Positions 42,268 to 50,353 of a stretch of DNA of 64,000 nt are shown here, in pieces. The translations under genes and the position numbers were made by a program. The notes beneath the pieces are model-generated. The model did no database searches and was not told where the DNA came from. It was given only the letters and a program-made list of their open reading frames with translations. Numbering within the stretch: the stretch's first letter is position 1; each line of letters starts with the position of its first letter. The stretch is from an uncultured Clostridia bacterium (GTDB lineage: Bacteria > Bacillota > Clostridia > Christensenellales > Aristaeellaceae): contig CAKURR010000010.1 in the NCBI GenBank assembly GCA_934675735.1, positions 37,416 to 101,415 on the forward strand, read 5' to 3'.

Positions 42268-43299
42268 TTATTTCCACAAAAACGGCGGATAGCCGTCCAA
42301 ATCGCCGCGAAGCGTCCGCGCCAGCAGCAGCGCCTGCACATACGGCACAAGCCCCCACGCCATCTTTTCCTTCAAAAACGGGTGGGTGATTTCCTCTTTC
42401 TTTCGGCTTTGCCAGGCGGAAAGCAGCGCCTTGCGCCCGTCATCCGTCAGCCACACCGCGCCGTCCGCTTGGGTCTTAAAATGCTTCTGCTGCAAAACGC
42501 GCGTGTTGATGAGCGTCAGCACGAAGCGGTCCGCCAGCGGCGCGCGCAGTTCCTCCATCAAATCCAGCGCCAGCGACGCGCGGCCGGGCCTGTCGCGGTG
42601 CATAAAGCCCACATACGCATCCAGCCCGACGCTTTCCAGCGCCGACGCACAGTCGTGCGCCAGCAGCGTATACGTCATGGAGAGCGCGGCGTTGACCCTG
42701 TCCCGCGGCGGCCTTCGGTTTCTGCCGTCAAAATGAAACACATCCTTCTGATTCAGAATCAGCTGGTCAAACACGCCGAAATACGCTGCCGAGGCCAGCC
42801 CCTCCGCGCCCCGAAGCGCATCCAAATCGTCGATTTGCCGAACGTCCTCCAGCTGCTTTTGCAGCCGGGCCGAGGCCGCCGAAAGGCTCGGCACATCCGC
42901 GCGCATCGCGTGATCCCGAAGCATCCGCTCGAGCACCCAGCGGCTGTTGAACATCTTGCCGAAAATCATGTTTCGAGCAACTACGCAGCTTTGGGCCGAA
43001 TCATCCGAAATGCGATACTGCGCTTTGCGAAGCAGCACGTTGCCCCGGGACTGCCCGCAGACCCGCGCGAGGAAGCGCCCGTTCGGCGTTAAAAAGCACA
43101 GGTGAATGTCGCGCGCGGCGCACGCGCCCATCAGCGCGGGGCTCGCCCCTTTATAGGAAAACGACACGATGTTTTCCAGAATCGTCAGCGGATACTGTCC
43201 CATCTTTTCTTCGCCCCGAAGCACGACGACGTTCTCGTTTTCAAGCGCCAGATAGGCATCCTCCGAGGTGATAAACAGCGTGTTGAGCATCTTTCTCAC
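42268..43299 (-). CDS. cas1: Cas1, spacer integrase
   Basis: 343 residues from GTG 43299, exactly the usual type I-C length; that start overlaps the cas4 stop as GTGA. KMLNTLFITSEDAYLALENENVVV opens the N-terminal beta domain. The helical catalytic domain has conserved Glu in LESVGLDAYVGFMH (His also present) and Asp/Glu in LALDLMEELRAPLADR. Integrates new spacers next to the leader. Confidence 0.96.
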   Translation of the reverse strand: MRKMLNTLFITSEDAYLALENENVVVLRGEEKMGQYPLTILENIVSFSYKGASPALMGACAARDIHLCFLTPNGRFLARVCGQSRGNVLLRKAQYRISDDSAQSCVVARNMIFGKMFNSRWVLERMLRDHAMRADVPSLSAASARLQKQLEDVRQIDDLDALRGAEGLASAAYFGVFDQLILNQKDVFHFDGRNRRPPRDRVNAALSMTYTLLAHDCASALESVGLDAYVGFMHRDRPGRASLALDLMEELRAPLADRFVLTLINTRVLQQKHFKTQADGAVWLTDDGRKALLSAWQSRKKEEITHPFLKEKMAWGLVPYVQALLLARTLRGDLDGYPPFLWK

Positions 43300-43958
43300 G
43301 ACGCATCCGCCTCCTTCGCCGCCTGCCGCAGATAAGCATCCACCGACATGCTTTTGCTCAGTTTGGGCAGACATAGCTCTTTGAGCGAGCAGGCGCTGCA
43401 GCCCTTGGTCATTTTGGCCTTCGGCGTATAGCCGCGCTCCATGTAGCCCTGCATCTCGCCGAGCAGCGCTTCCACCCGCGCGCGCAGTTCGGGCGAAAAC
43501 GCCACGCGCTCGCGCCGCCGCGTTTCGCCGTAATACAAGCTGCCCTCCGGAATCGCGCACAGCAGCATTTCTTCCAGACACATCGCCTGCCCGCAGAGCT
43601 GCAAAGCGTCCGCGTCGTGTTCCTTGGGCGCACCGCGCTTGTATTCGACCGGATACGGCGCCCATCGGCCCTCCTGCCCGTACAGCGCCACGCCGTCCGC
43701 CGATTCGTGAAACTCCACCACGTCACACACGCCCGTCACGTTCAGCCGCTCGGAGGCCACGCGCAGCCCGCGGACGACCAGCGTGTCGCCCCGCCGCTCG
43801 AACTGCGTTTCATCGTGCGCGCGGCGGTGCATGGCGTTCCCCTCCGCCGTGCGCAGATTCTCCTGCCACTGCTGCTCGATGAAAATCAGCGCCCATTGAC
43901 GACGGCAGAACGCGAAATGCTGTAAACCGGATAACGTGAGTTTTTCCCGATTTTCCAT
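43296..43958 (-). CDS. cas4: Cas4, RecB-like exonuclease for spacer processing
   Basis: 220 residues from ATG 43958. FCRRQWALIFIEQQW, with the first iron-sulfur Cys; RecB-type motif GVCDVVEF ... YPVEYKRG; and the C-terminal cluster KGCSACSLKELCLP. Cas4 trims prespacers and selects the PAM side. First gene of the cas operon here, whereas in standard type I-C operons it follows cas7. Confidence 0.96.
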   Translation of the reverse strand: MENREKLTLSGLQHFAFCRRQWALIFIEQQWQENLRTAEGNAMHRRAHDETQFERRGDTLVVRGLRVASERLNVTGVCDVVEFHESADGVALYGQEGRWAPYPVEYKRGAPKEHDADALQLCGQAMCLEEMLLCAIPEGSLYYGETRRRERVAFSPELRARVEALLGEMQGYMERGYTPKAKMTKGCSACSLKELCLPKLSKSMSVDAYLRQAAKEADAS

Positions 43959-43997
43959 ACGCCGCCCGCCCCTTTCTTCGTTTGTTTGAACAATTCC

Positions 43998-44026
43998 ATC
44001 GTAGCACACTTGTTCGACATTGCCAA
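43998..44026 (-). promoter_or_regulatory. Candidate promoter of the cas operon
   Basis: Minus strand TTGGCA (44021-44026), 17 bp, TACGAT (43998-44003), 40 nt before the cas4 start. It is the only promoter-like sequence I see ahead of the seven cas genes. Confidence 0.55.
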
Positions 44027-44160
44027 TAGGATAGCGAGGGGAATCTGGTCAATTTTTGAAAAATTTATAGCCGAATAGGTCGGAAAAGAGCAATTTGGGC
44101 AAAAGAAAAAGAACATTCCCTGCAAAAAGAAACGTTCTTCCTTGAATTTAAAGAAGAAAT

Positions 44161-44192
44161 CCGAACCCATCCCCAATCGGGATGATGTTCGG
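44161..44192 (-). terminator. Terminator after tRNA-Ala
   Basis: Minus strand CCGAACATCATCCC, GATT loop, GGGGATGGGTTCGG, then ATTTCTTCTTT. Confidence 0.75.
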
Positions 44193-44204
44193 ATTTCTCA
44201 AGTA

Positions 44205-44280
44205 TGGTGGAGCATAGGAGATTCGAACTCCTGACCCCAACACTGCCAGTGTTGTGCGCTACCAACTGCGCTAATGCCCC
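44205..44280 (-). tRNA. tRNA-Ala(GGC)
   Basis: 76 nt including CCA. Acceptor GGGGCAT pairs with ATGCTCC, discriminator A. D-arm GCGC...GCGC, anticodon stem CAACA/TGTTG with loop CTGGCAG giving anticodon GGC, T-arm AGGAG TTCGAAT CTCCT. Standing alone, upstream of and in the same direction as cas4. Confidence 0.96.
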
Positions 44281-44354
44281 GTCAACAAAAAATAGTATAT
44301 CATGCTTTTCGGTTTTTGTCAACCGCGCTCGCCAAATTTTGCAAAAAGAATCCC

Positions 44355-44383
44355 TTGCGTATCCCCTGTACTTATGCTATAAC
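44355..44383 (+). promoter_or_regulatory. Promoter of second MATE gene
   Basis: TTGCGT (44355-44360), 17 bp, TATAAC (44378-44383), 39 bp before the start codon. Confidence 0.6.
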
Positions 44384-44421
44384 AAATAGCCGTGAGGATG
44401 ATTCGCAAGGGAGCTTCAACC

Positions 44422-45780
44422 ATGAAAAAGAAACACGAAATATCCATGACGTCCGGCCCGCTGGCCGTCAACATTCTGCTGTTCAGCCTGCCGCTGATGA
44501 TGTCGCAGATTCTGGAAGTGCTGTTCAACCTCAGCGACGTGGCGATTGCGGGCAAGTTTGCCGATTACCGCGCACTGGGTTCGGTCGGTTCGACGACGCT
44601 GCTGGTGTCGCTGTTCACCGGCTTTCTCATCGGCATGGGCAGCGGCGTGAACGTCTGCGTCGCGCATAAGCTCGGCATGGGGGATGACAGCGGCGTGCGC
44701 ACGACGGTCAGCTCGTCGCTGGCGGTCTGCGCGGCAGCGGGTGTCATCGTCGGGGCGGTGTGCTTTGCGTTTGCGCGCCCGTTTTTGACGCTGCTGGGCA
44801 CGAAAGACGAGCTTATTGACGGCGCGGTGCTCTATCTCAAGATTTACTCGCTCGGCATGCCCGCGATGGCCGTGTATAACTTCGGCAACGGCGTGCTCAG
44901 CGCGGCGGGCGAAACGAAAAAGCCGCTGATCTATCTGACGATTGCGGGCGTGCTCAACGTAATTCTGAACCTGTTCTTCGTCATCGTCTGCCATCGGGCG
45001 TCGGACGGCGTGGCCATCGCCAGCGCGATAGCCCAATGCCTGTCCGCGGTGCTGGTTGTGCGCCACCTGCTCAAGCGTCAAGACGCGTGCGCGCTCAAGC
45101 TGTCGCGGGCCTACATGAAGCGCACCGCCTGCATGAATGTGCTTTCGATGGGCGTTCCGGCGGGCATTCAAAACGCGATTTTCGCCATCGCCAACCTGTT
45201 CGTGCAGCGCGGCGTGAACAGCTTCGACGCGGTGATGGTCTCGGGCAATTCGGCGGCAGCGAATGCGGATTCCATCATCTACAACGTCATGGCCGCGTTC
45301 CACACGGCCTGCGCCAGCTTCGTCAGCCGCAACTGGGGTGCGGGCCAGCGCAAGCGGATGCTCAAAAGCTATCTCATCAGCCTGACGTATTCCTTCATTT
45401 CGGGCGCGGTGCTGGGCGGTCTGCTGCTGGTTTTCGGGCAACAGTTCCTCTCCCTGTTCGCCAACGAAGCGGAGGTCGTCGCCGCGGGCATGTACCGCAT
45501 TCGCATCATGGGTTGGAGCTACGCCATCAGCGCGTTTATGGACTGCACCATCGCCGCGTCGCGCGGCATCGGCAAGAGCGTCGCGCCGACGGTCATCGTG
45601 ATTCTCGGCTCGTGCGTGTTCCGCGTGCTGTGGGTCTACACCGTGTTCGCGTATTTCAAAACCATTCCGTCGCTGTATCTGCTCTACGCCTTCTCGTGGA
45701 CGATTACGGCTGCGGCGGAAATCTTCTATTTCATGCGCAGCTATCACGCCCTGTCGGTGACGCATCCGACAAGCGTCTGA
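44422..45780 (+). CDS. MATE-family efflux transporter
   Basis: 452 residues, twelve predicted membrane helices in two halves. SGPLAVNILLFSLPLMMSQILEVLFNLSDVAIAGKF is the MATE start; the second half begins near LSMGVPAGIQNAIFAIANLFVQ. Cation-coupled export of drugs or metabolites is expected. ATG 44422 follows AAGGGAG. Only distantly similar to the frameshifted pump at 27.3-28.6 kb and has no regulator beside it. Confidence 0.92.
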   Translation: MKKKHEISMTSGPLAVNILLFSLPLMMSQILEVLFNLSDVAIAGKFADYRALGSVGSTTLLVSLFTGFLIGMGSGVNVCVAHKLGMGDDSGVRTTVSSSLAVCAAAGVIVGAVCFAFARPFLTLLGTKDELIDGAVLYLKIYSLGMPAMAVYNFGNGVLSAAGETKKPLIYLTIAGVLNVILNLFFVIVCHRASDGVAIASAIAQCLSAVLVVRHLLKRQDACALKLSRAYMKRTACMNVLSMGVPAGIQNAIFAIANLFVQRGVNSFDAVMVSGNSAAANADSIIYNVMAAFHTACASFVSRNWGAGQRKRMLKSYLISLTYSFISGAVLGGLLLVFGQQFLSLFANEAEVVAAGMYRIRIMGWSYAISAFMDCTIAASRGIGKSVAPTVIVILGSCVFRVLWVYTVFAYFKTIPSLYLLYAFSWTITAAAEIFYFMRSYHALSVTHPTSV

Positions 45781-45822
45781 TTCGTTTGCCCGTACACTTA
45801 GCTACGCTTTCCCGTTCAAGCA

Positions 45823-45855
45823 AAAATGCGGCCTCAATCGACCGCATTTTTTTAC
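45823..45855 (+). terminator. Terminator after MATE gene
   Basis: AAAATGCGG, 10-nt loop, CCGCATTTTTTT. Confidence 0.82.
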
Positions 45856-45896
45856 TTTATTAGGAAATTACAGCAAGTCGGCCGCGTATGCAAACG

Positions 45897-45949
45897 CCTG
45901 AGGCTTTACAAACTTCGGCAGAAGTGAGAGCGGCCTCAGGTCGCTTTTT
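45897..45949. terminator. Second hairpin between MATE gene and dnaX
   Basis: CCTGAGGC (45897-45904) and GCCTCAGG (45933-45940), then TCGCTTTTTATT on the plus strand. Convergent region, so it may serve both directions. Confidence 0.65.
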
Positions 45950-47600
45950 ATTCCTCTTTCACGCGCACATTCTCGCGTCCAAACATATCAAAGACCTTAT
46001 TCAAGCTGTTTTCGGCCTGTTTTTTGGCTTCCTCCTGCGCGGCGAGAATCGCCTTATCCGATTCCTGCACCGTACCCTCGATGGCCGCGCGGAACGTGCA
46101 GGGATAGCCTGCCGCGCGGGTCAGGTAGCCCGCAACCTCTTCGTTTTTCTCCTGCATGCTGAGCATTTTCACGTAAGCGCCGCCCGTCGCCTTGGGATAG
46201 ACCACGGTGAACAGCCCGTTTTCGCCGGAGACAAGCCGGCCGAATTTGAGCATGCCGAAGAGCTGGGGCTTCTGCTTGGCCTGCCGCATCGCTTCCTGCC
46301 AGATGCGTTCGGCGTCCGCCGCGGGGCCTTTGGGCGCTTCCGGTGCGATTTCGGGCGCCGCCTCTTCCCGCTCCGGCTCGGGCTGAGCGGTCGGGCGGGC
46401 GCTCTTTTTCGCGGGCACGGCCTGCATCACCACGCCTTCGCGCAGTTTGCGTTCCAGCTCGTCCACGCGGGCGACGAGCGCTTCCACCTGCATGCTCTCT
46501 TCGGGCGCACACGCGCGAAGGGCGGCAGTTTCCAGCGCAAAACGCGGCTGAGCGGCCCACTTCATATCCGTTTCGCTCGCCAAAAAGAGGTCGAGCATGC
46601 GCATCAGCCGCGTATGCGACGTGCGCTTGGCCTGACCGATATACTCCGCCGCGTCCTCGTGCGTGACCTCCAGCAGGGTGCTGAGCTGCCCCTCGTCGCA
46701 GATATCCGCCAGCATCAGCGCGCGCAGATGGGCGCTCACGTCGCGCACGAACACCTGCACCTCGCGCCCTTTGCGCATCATTTCGTCAATCAGCGCCAGC
46801 GCGCCCGCCGCGTCCGAATCGATGAGCTTATCCGCAAAGGCAAACAGGAAACTCTTATCCGCCGCGCCGAGCACGCGCAGCACGAGCGCCTCCGTCAGCC
46901 CGCCGTCCTCCTCCTGAGCATAGGAAAGGCACATATCCATAATCGACCACGCATCGCGCATGCCGCCTTCCGCCGCGCGGGCGATGCGCGCAAGCGCCGC
47001 GTCCTCGGCCCGAATCTGCCCTTCCTCCAGCGCGACATGCAGCCGCTCGATAATCTGATGGGCCGGAATGCGCCCGAAATCGAACCGCTGACAGCGGGAA
47101 AGAATCGTCGCGGGGAGCTTCTGCGGCTCGGTCGTCGCGAGGATGAACATGACGTAGGCGGGCGGCTCCTCCAGCGTCTTGAGCAGCGCGTTGAACGCGC
47201 CCTGGGAGAGCATGTGCACCTCGTCGATGATATACACGCGGTAGCGCCCCGTCTGCGGCGGATACTTCACCTTTTCGCGCAAATCGCGGATTTCATCCAC
47301 GCCGTTGTTGCTGGCCGCATCGATTTCCAAAATATCGAGGCTGTTTTCCTCCGCAAGCGCCTTGCAGGTGGGGCACACGCCGCACGGGTCGCCGTTTTCC
47401 GGATGCTCGCAGTTAACCGCGCGGGCAAACACCTTCGCCGTCGAGGTTTTGCCCGTGCCGCGCGTGCCGCAGAACAAATACGCATGCGCGATGCGCCCGC
47501 TCATAATCTGGCTGCGCAGGGTTTGAATCACAGCCTCCTGACCCACAAAATCCTCGAACCGCGCCGGACGGTAGCGGCGATACAGCGCCTGATAGCCCAT
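45948..47600 (-). CDS. dnaX: DNA polymerase III subunit gamma/tau
   Basis: 550 residues. Clamp-loader ATPase: MGYQALYRRYRPARFEDFVGQ, Walker A CGTRGTGKTS, zinc module CEHPENGDPCGVCPTC, DEVHMLS (Walker B), then sensor 1 ATTEPQKLPATILSRCQRF. Domain III follows and a Pro/Ala/Glu-rich linker (about 395-430) leads to a short tau-like C-terminal domain. I see no obvious frameshift slippage site. ATG 47600 follows GGAGGCAGAAAG. The usual downstream ybaB and recR are absent from this side, where it converges with the MATE gene. Confidence 0.96.
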   Translation of the reverse strand: MGYQALYRRYRPARFEDFVGQEAVIQTLRSQIMSGRIAHAYLFCGTRGTGKTSTAKVFARAVNCEHPENGDPCGVCPTCKALAEENSLDILEIDAASNNGVDEIRDLREKVKYPPQTGRYRVYIIDEVHMLSQGAFNALLKTLEEPPAYVMFILATTEPQKLPATILSRCQRFDFGRIPAHQIIERLHVALEEGQIRAEDAALARIARAAEGGMRDAWSIMDMCLSYAQEEDGGLTEALVLRVLGAADKSFLFAFADKLIDSDAAGALALIDEMMRKGREVQVFVRDVSAHLRALMLADICDEGQLSTLLEVTHEDAAEYIGQAKRTSHTRLMRMLDLFLASETDMKWAAQPRFALETAALRACAPEESMQVEALVARVDELERKLREGVVMQAVPAKKSARPTAQPEPEREEAAPEIAPEAPKGPAADAERIWQEAMRQAKQKPQLFGMLKFGRLVSGENGLFTVVYPKATGGAYVKMLSMQEKNEEVAGYLTRAAGYPCTFRAAIEGTVQESDKAILAAQEEAKKQAENSLNKVFDMFGRENVRVKEE

Positions 47601-47694
47601 CTTTCTGCCTCCACATCGAAATCAATCCTATAAAATAGGATATCACAAAAAGAAAAACTTTACAACCGTTTGCCGAGGGTGTACAATAGGCGAC

Positions 47695-47835
47695 GCTTCT
47701 TACTCCTTCAGTCTCGCTGCGCTCGACAGCTTCCTCAAAGAGGAAGCCGTTGAATCGGAATCAGGCTGCTTATTTTTGCAGCCCGACCTCCCTCGGTGAG
47801 GGAGGCGGCACGGCGCAGCCGTGACGGAAGGAGTT
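47695..47835. repeat. Intergenic hairpin-rich repeat-like element
   Basis: Three tight hairpins: CTTCCTC-AAA-GAGGAAG, CCTCCCTC-GGT-GAGGGAGG and CACGGC-GCA-GCCGTG, followed by GACGGAAGGAG. This style is common between genes of gut Clostridia. Only one copy is visible here, so repeat status is inferred. Confidence 0.5.
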
Positions 47836-47860
47836 CATATCATCGACGGAGGATACTTTT

Positions 47861-48781
47861 ATGGCTGTTTCCGGCATCATCTTTCAAATGATTACGCTGT
47901 TCATCATGATGTTTGCGGGCTATCTCGCCGCCCGCGCGGGGCTGATTACCCCGAACTTTCGGCGTGGGCTTTCCTCGCTGGTGCTGAGCACGGCGTTCCC
48001 CTGCTGCATCGTCTCATCCGTGCTGCAAAGCGGCGGCGCGCCGAGCGACATGATTGTCGCCCTCGGGGTGAGCGTCGCGTTCTTCGCGCTGATGATTGCG
48101 CTGGCCGCCGCGCTCGTGCGCGTCGTGCCCACGCCCAAACCGGAGCGAAACCTCGACCAGCTGATGCTCGTGTTCACCAACCTCGCGTTCATGGGCATCC
48201 CGATTATTCAGGCGTTCTACGGCGCGCAGGGCGTGGCCATGCTCTCGATGTTCCTGCTGGTGTTCAACTTTCTGGTGTTCACCTACGGCGTGATGCTGGT
48301 CAGCGGCAACGGCGGCATCAACCTCAGGCAGCTCGTCAACCCGGGCGTCGTCTCCGCGCTGATTGCGCTGTTTTTCGGCCTGACCGGCTGGCATCTGCCC
48401 GCGCCGGTGGAAAGCGCGCTGTCCTCCATCGGTTCGTTCAACACCCCGATGGCGATGATGGTCATCGGTTCGTCGCTGGCGCACAGCGATATCCGCGCCG
48501 CGTTCTCCAACCCGCGGCTGTATCGCGTGAACCTGCTCCGCCTGATTGTCATGCCGCTGGTGTTCATCGGCCTTGCGCTTATCGTGCCGATTGACCGCAT
48601 GCTTGCGGGCATCTGCGTGATTGTCGCCGCCATGCCCATCGCGGGAAATTGCAGCATGCTTTCGGATATCTATACGCCGGAGGACATGACCGCCTCCCAC
48701 GCGACCATCGTCTCCACCCTGCTCAGCGGCGTAACCCTGCCGCTGCTCGTCGCCGTCATGAATGCTCTCGGGTTGGGTTAA
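47861..48781 (+). CDS. AEC-family (auxin efflux carrier-type) transporter
   Basis: 306 residues, about ten hydrophobic helices in an inverted repeat. IIFQMITLFIMMFAGYLAARAGLI, TNLAFMGIPIIQAFYG and the second-half counterpart AMPIAGNCSMLSDIYTPED match the AEC/BART family, which in bacteria often moves malate or other organic acids. ATG 47861 is used; GACGGAGGA lies upstream. Alone, with its own terminator. Confidence 0.9.
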   Translation: MAVSGIIFQMITLFIMMFAGYLAARAGLITPNFRRGLSSLVLSTAFPCCIVSSVLQSGGAPSDMIVALGVSVAFFALMIALAAALVRVVPTPKPERNLDQLMLVFTNLAFMGIPIIQAFYGAQGVAMLSMFLLVFNFLVFTYGVMLVSGNGGINLRQLVNPGVVSALIALFFGLTGWHLPAPVESALSSIGSFNTPMAMMVIGSSLAHSDIRAAFSNPRLYRVNLLRLIVMPLVFIGLALIVPIDRMLAGICVIVAAMPIAGNCSMLSDIYTPEDMTASHATIVSTLLSGVTLPLLVAVMNALGLG

Positions 48782-48794
48782 TGGGTTCAATACA

Positions 48795-48831
48795 GCCGCT
48801 CGGGTTTCGTTGCCCGAGCGGCTTTCTTTTT
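48795..48831 (+). terminator. Terminator after AEC transporter gene
   Basis: GCCGCTCGGG, 8-nt loop, CCCGAGCGGC, then TTTCTTTTT. Confidence 0.9.
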
Positions 48832-48883
48832 CCCCCAAACTCTGCTATAATACTTCCATCAATCATAAAGGAGATCGATTCCC

Positions 48884-50095
48884 ATGCGCGCATACGAACG
48901 TTTTCTCAAATACGTTTCGGTCTACACCACGTCCGACCCGAACAGCACGACGGTGCCCAGCACCATGCGTCAGTATGACCTGGCGAACATCCTTGTGGAC
49001 GAGCTGAAGGCCCTCGGGCTGGAGAACGTCCACGTCGATGAATACGGCATTGTCTACGGCTGGCTGTCCGCGACGGCGGGCTGCGAGGAGAAGCCCACGC
49101 TCGGCTTCATCGCCCACATGGACACCGCGCCGGACTGCTCCGGCGAGAACGTGAAGCCGCAGATTATCGAGCACTACGACGGCGGCGACGTGCTTCTGCC
49201 CGGCAGCGGCGAAGTGCTCAGCCCGAAGGCCTTCCCGAACCTCAAGCGCCTGACGGGCATGACGCTCATCACCACAGACGGCACGACCCTGCTCGGCGCG
49301 GACGACAAGGCCGGCATTGCGGAAATCATGACCGCTCTGGAGAGCATTATTGCCTCCGGCGCGCCGCACGGCAAGCTCTGCATTGCCTTCACACCCGATG
49401 AGGAAATCGGCGCGGGCGTAGACCACTTTGACGTGCCGAAGTTCGGCGCGAAGTTCGCCTACACGGTGGACGGCGGCCGCGAGGGCGAAATCGCCTATGA
49501 GACGTTCAACGCCTGCTCGGCAGATGTTTACGTCGAGGGTCTGAGCGTGCATCCCGGCTCGTCGAAGAACACGATGATTAACGCGGCGCTGGTGGCGATG
49601 GAGTTCAACGGTCTGCTGCCCGCGGGTGACATCCCGCGGCTGACGGAGGTCTACGAAGGCTTCTTCCATCTGGGCGGCATGAAGGGCGACGTGGAGCACG
49701 CGGAGCTGCACTACATCGTGCGCGATCACGACCGCGCGACGTTCGAGGCGCGCAAGAAGATGATGGAGCACGCCGCGAAGGTCATCAACGAGAAATACGG
49801 CCGCAATGTGATTACGCTCAAGCTGAAGGACAGCTATTACAACATGGCGGAGAAGCTGGCCGACCACATGGAGCTGATTGAAAACGCGAAGCGCGCCTGC
49901 GAGAAGGCGGGCATGGAGCCGTTCATCAAGGCGGTTCGCGGCGGCACGGACGGCTGCCGTCTCTCCTACATGGGTCTGCCGACGCCGAACCTCTGCACCG
50001 GCGGTTCCGCCGCCCACGGCCCGTACGAGCACGTCGCGGTGGAGAGTCTGGACCGCTGCTCGAAGATGGTCGAGTATCTGATGCTGGGCGAGTAA
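48884..50095 (+). CDS. pepT: Peptidase T (aminotripeptidase)
   Basis: 403 residues, M20 zinc peptidase that removes the N-terminal residue from tripeptides. MRAYERFLKYVSVYTTSDPNS; first zinc ligands in GFIAHMDTAPD; bridging Asp in LLGADDKAG; general-base Glu pair in FTPDEEIGAG; Asp in YTVDGG; final His in GPYEHVAVESL. Length normal (about 405). AAAGGAG precedes ATG 48884, with TATAAT about 35 nt before it. Confidence 0.96.
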   Translation: MRAYERFLKYVSVYTTSDPNSTTVPSTMRQYDLANILVDELKALGLENVHVDEYGIVYGWLSATAGCEEKPTLGFIAHMDTAPDCSGENVKPQIIEHYDGGDVLLPGSGEVLSPKAFPNLKRLTGMTLITTDGTTLLGADDKAGIAEIMTALESIIASGAPHGKLCIAFTPDEEIGAGVDHFDVPKFGAKFAYTVDGGREGEIAYETFNACSADVYVEGLSVHPGSSKNTMINAALVAMEFNGLLPAGDIPRLTEVYEGFFHLGGMKGDVEHAELHYIVRDHDRATFEARKKMMEHAAKVINEKYGRNVITLKLKDSYYNMAEKLADHMELIENAKRACEKAGMEPFIKAVRGGTDGCRLSYMGLPTPNLCTGGSAAHGPYEHVAVESLDRCSKMVEYLMLGE

Positions 50096-50096
50096 C

Positions 50097-50170
50097 GGGG
50101 AACGTTGGGGCTTCGCCCCAAACCCTACCAGAAACCTGAGGTTTCTGGACTTCCCATACGATTGCTTCGC
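50097..50170 (+). repeat. Dispersed structured intergenic repeat, copy C
   Basis: TTGGGGC-TTC-GCCCCAA hairpin, then CCAGAAACCT with AGGTTTCTGG, then CTTCCC and GATTGCTTCGCAATC (itself a hairpin). Two base changes relative to copy A keep the second stem paired. Starts right after the pepT stop. Confidence 0.72.
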
Positions 50171-50196
50171 AATCTATTTTATGAACGTTAAAAAAT

Positions 50197-50221
50197 TGTA
50201 GGGGCGCGCATTGCGCGTCCG
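50197..50221 (+). repeat. 25-bp near-palindromic repeat, copy 1
   Basis: Begins TGTAGGGGCG and ends TTGCGCGTCCG, with a GGGCGCGCA-TTGCGCGTCC-type stem. An identical copy lies inverted at 63870-63894. Both are close to a copy of the larger repeat (copies C and D). Confidence 0.75.
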
Positions 50222-50292
50222 CGCTTCATGCAGACTTCGTTTTCTGCTCATTTATCGCAATAGTTCTAAAAATCACCAAATTTGAAAAAACA

Positions 50293-50318
50293 TGAAATTT
50301 TCCTCCTTTTGTGTCGTC
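50293..50318 (+). promoter_or_regulatory. ECF-sigma-like promoter of the four-paralog operon
   Basis: TGAAAT (50293-50298), 16 bp, CGTC (50315-50318). This matches the TGAAAC-N16-CGTC pattern of sigma-M/V/W-type factors. The GTGTCGTCT...AGACAACAC imperfect palindrome overlaps the -10 region. No good sigma-A promoter is seen nearby. Confidence 0.5.
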
Positions 50319-50353
50319 TTATAAGTAGAGACAACACCAAAGGAGGTTTTTTC

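Noticed and set aside
44416..45765. 449-codon minus-strand frame opposite the MATE gene
   Set aside because: Low-complexity Arg/His composition and no start signals; the plus strand has a clear membrane transporter.
47605..47690. Possible SRP (4.5S/scRNA) gene upstream of dnaX
   Set aside because: The expected GGAA/AGCA-type SRP core is not present; only the hairpin-rich repeat is seen.
48014..48838. 274-codon minus-strand frame opposite the AEC carrier
   Set aside because: Antisense shadow of a membrane protein gene; no ribosome site.
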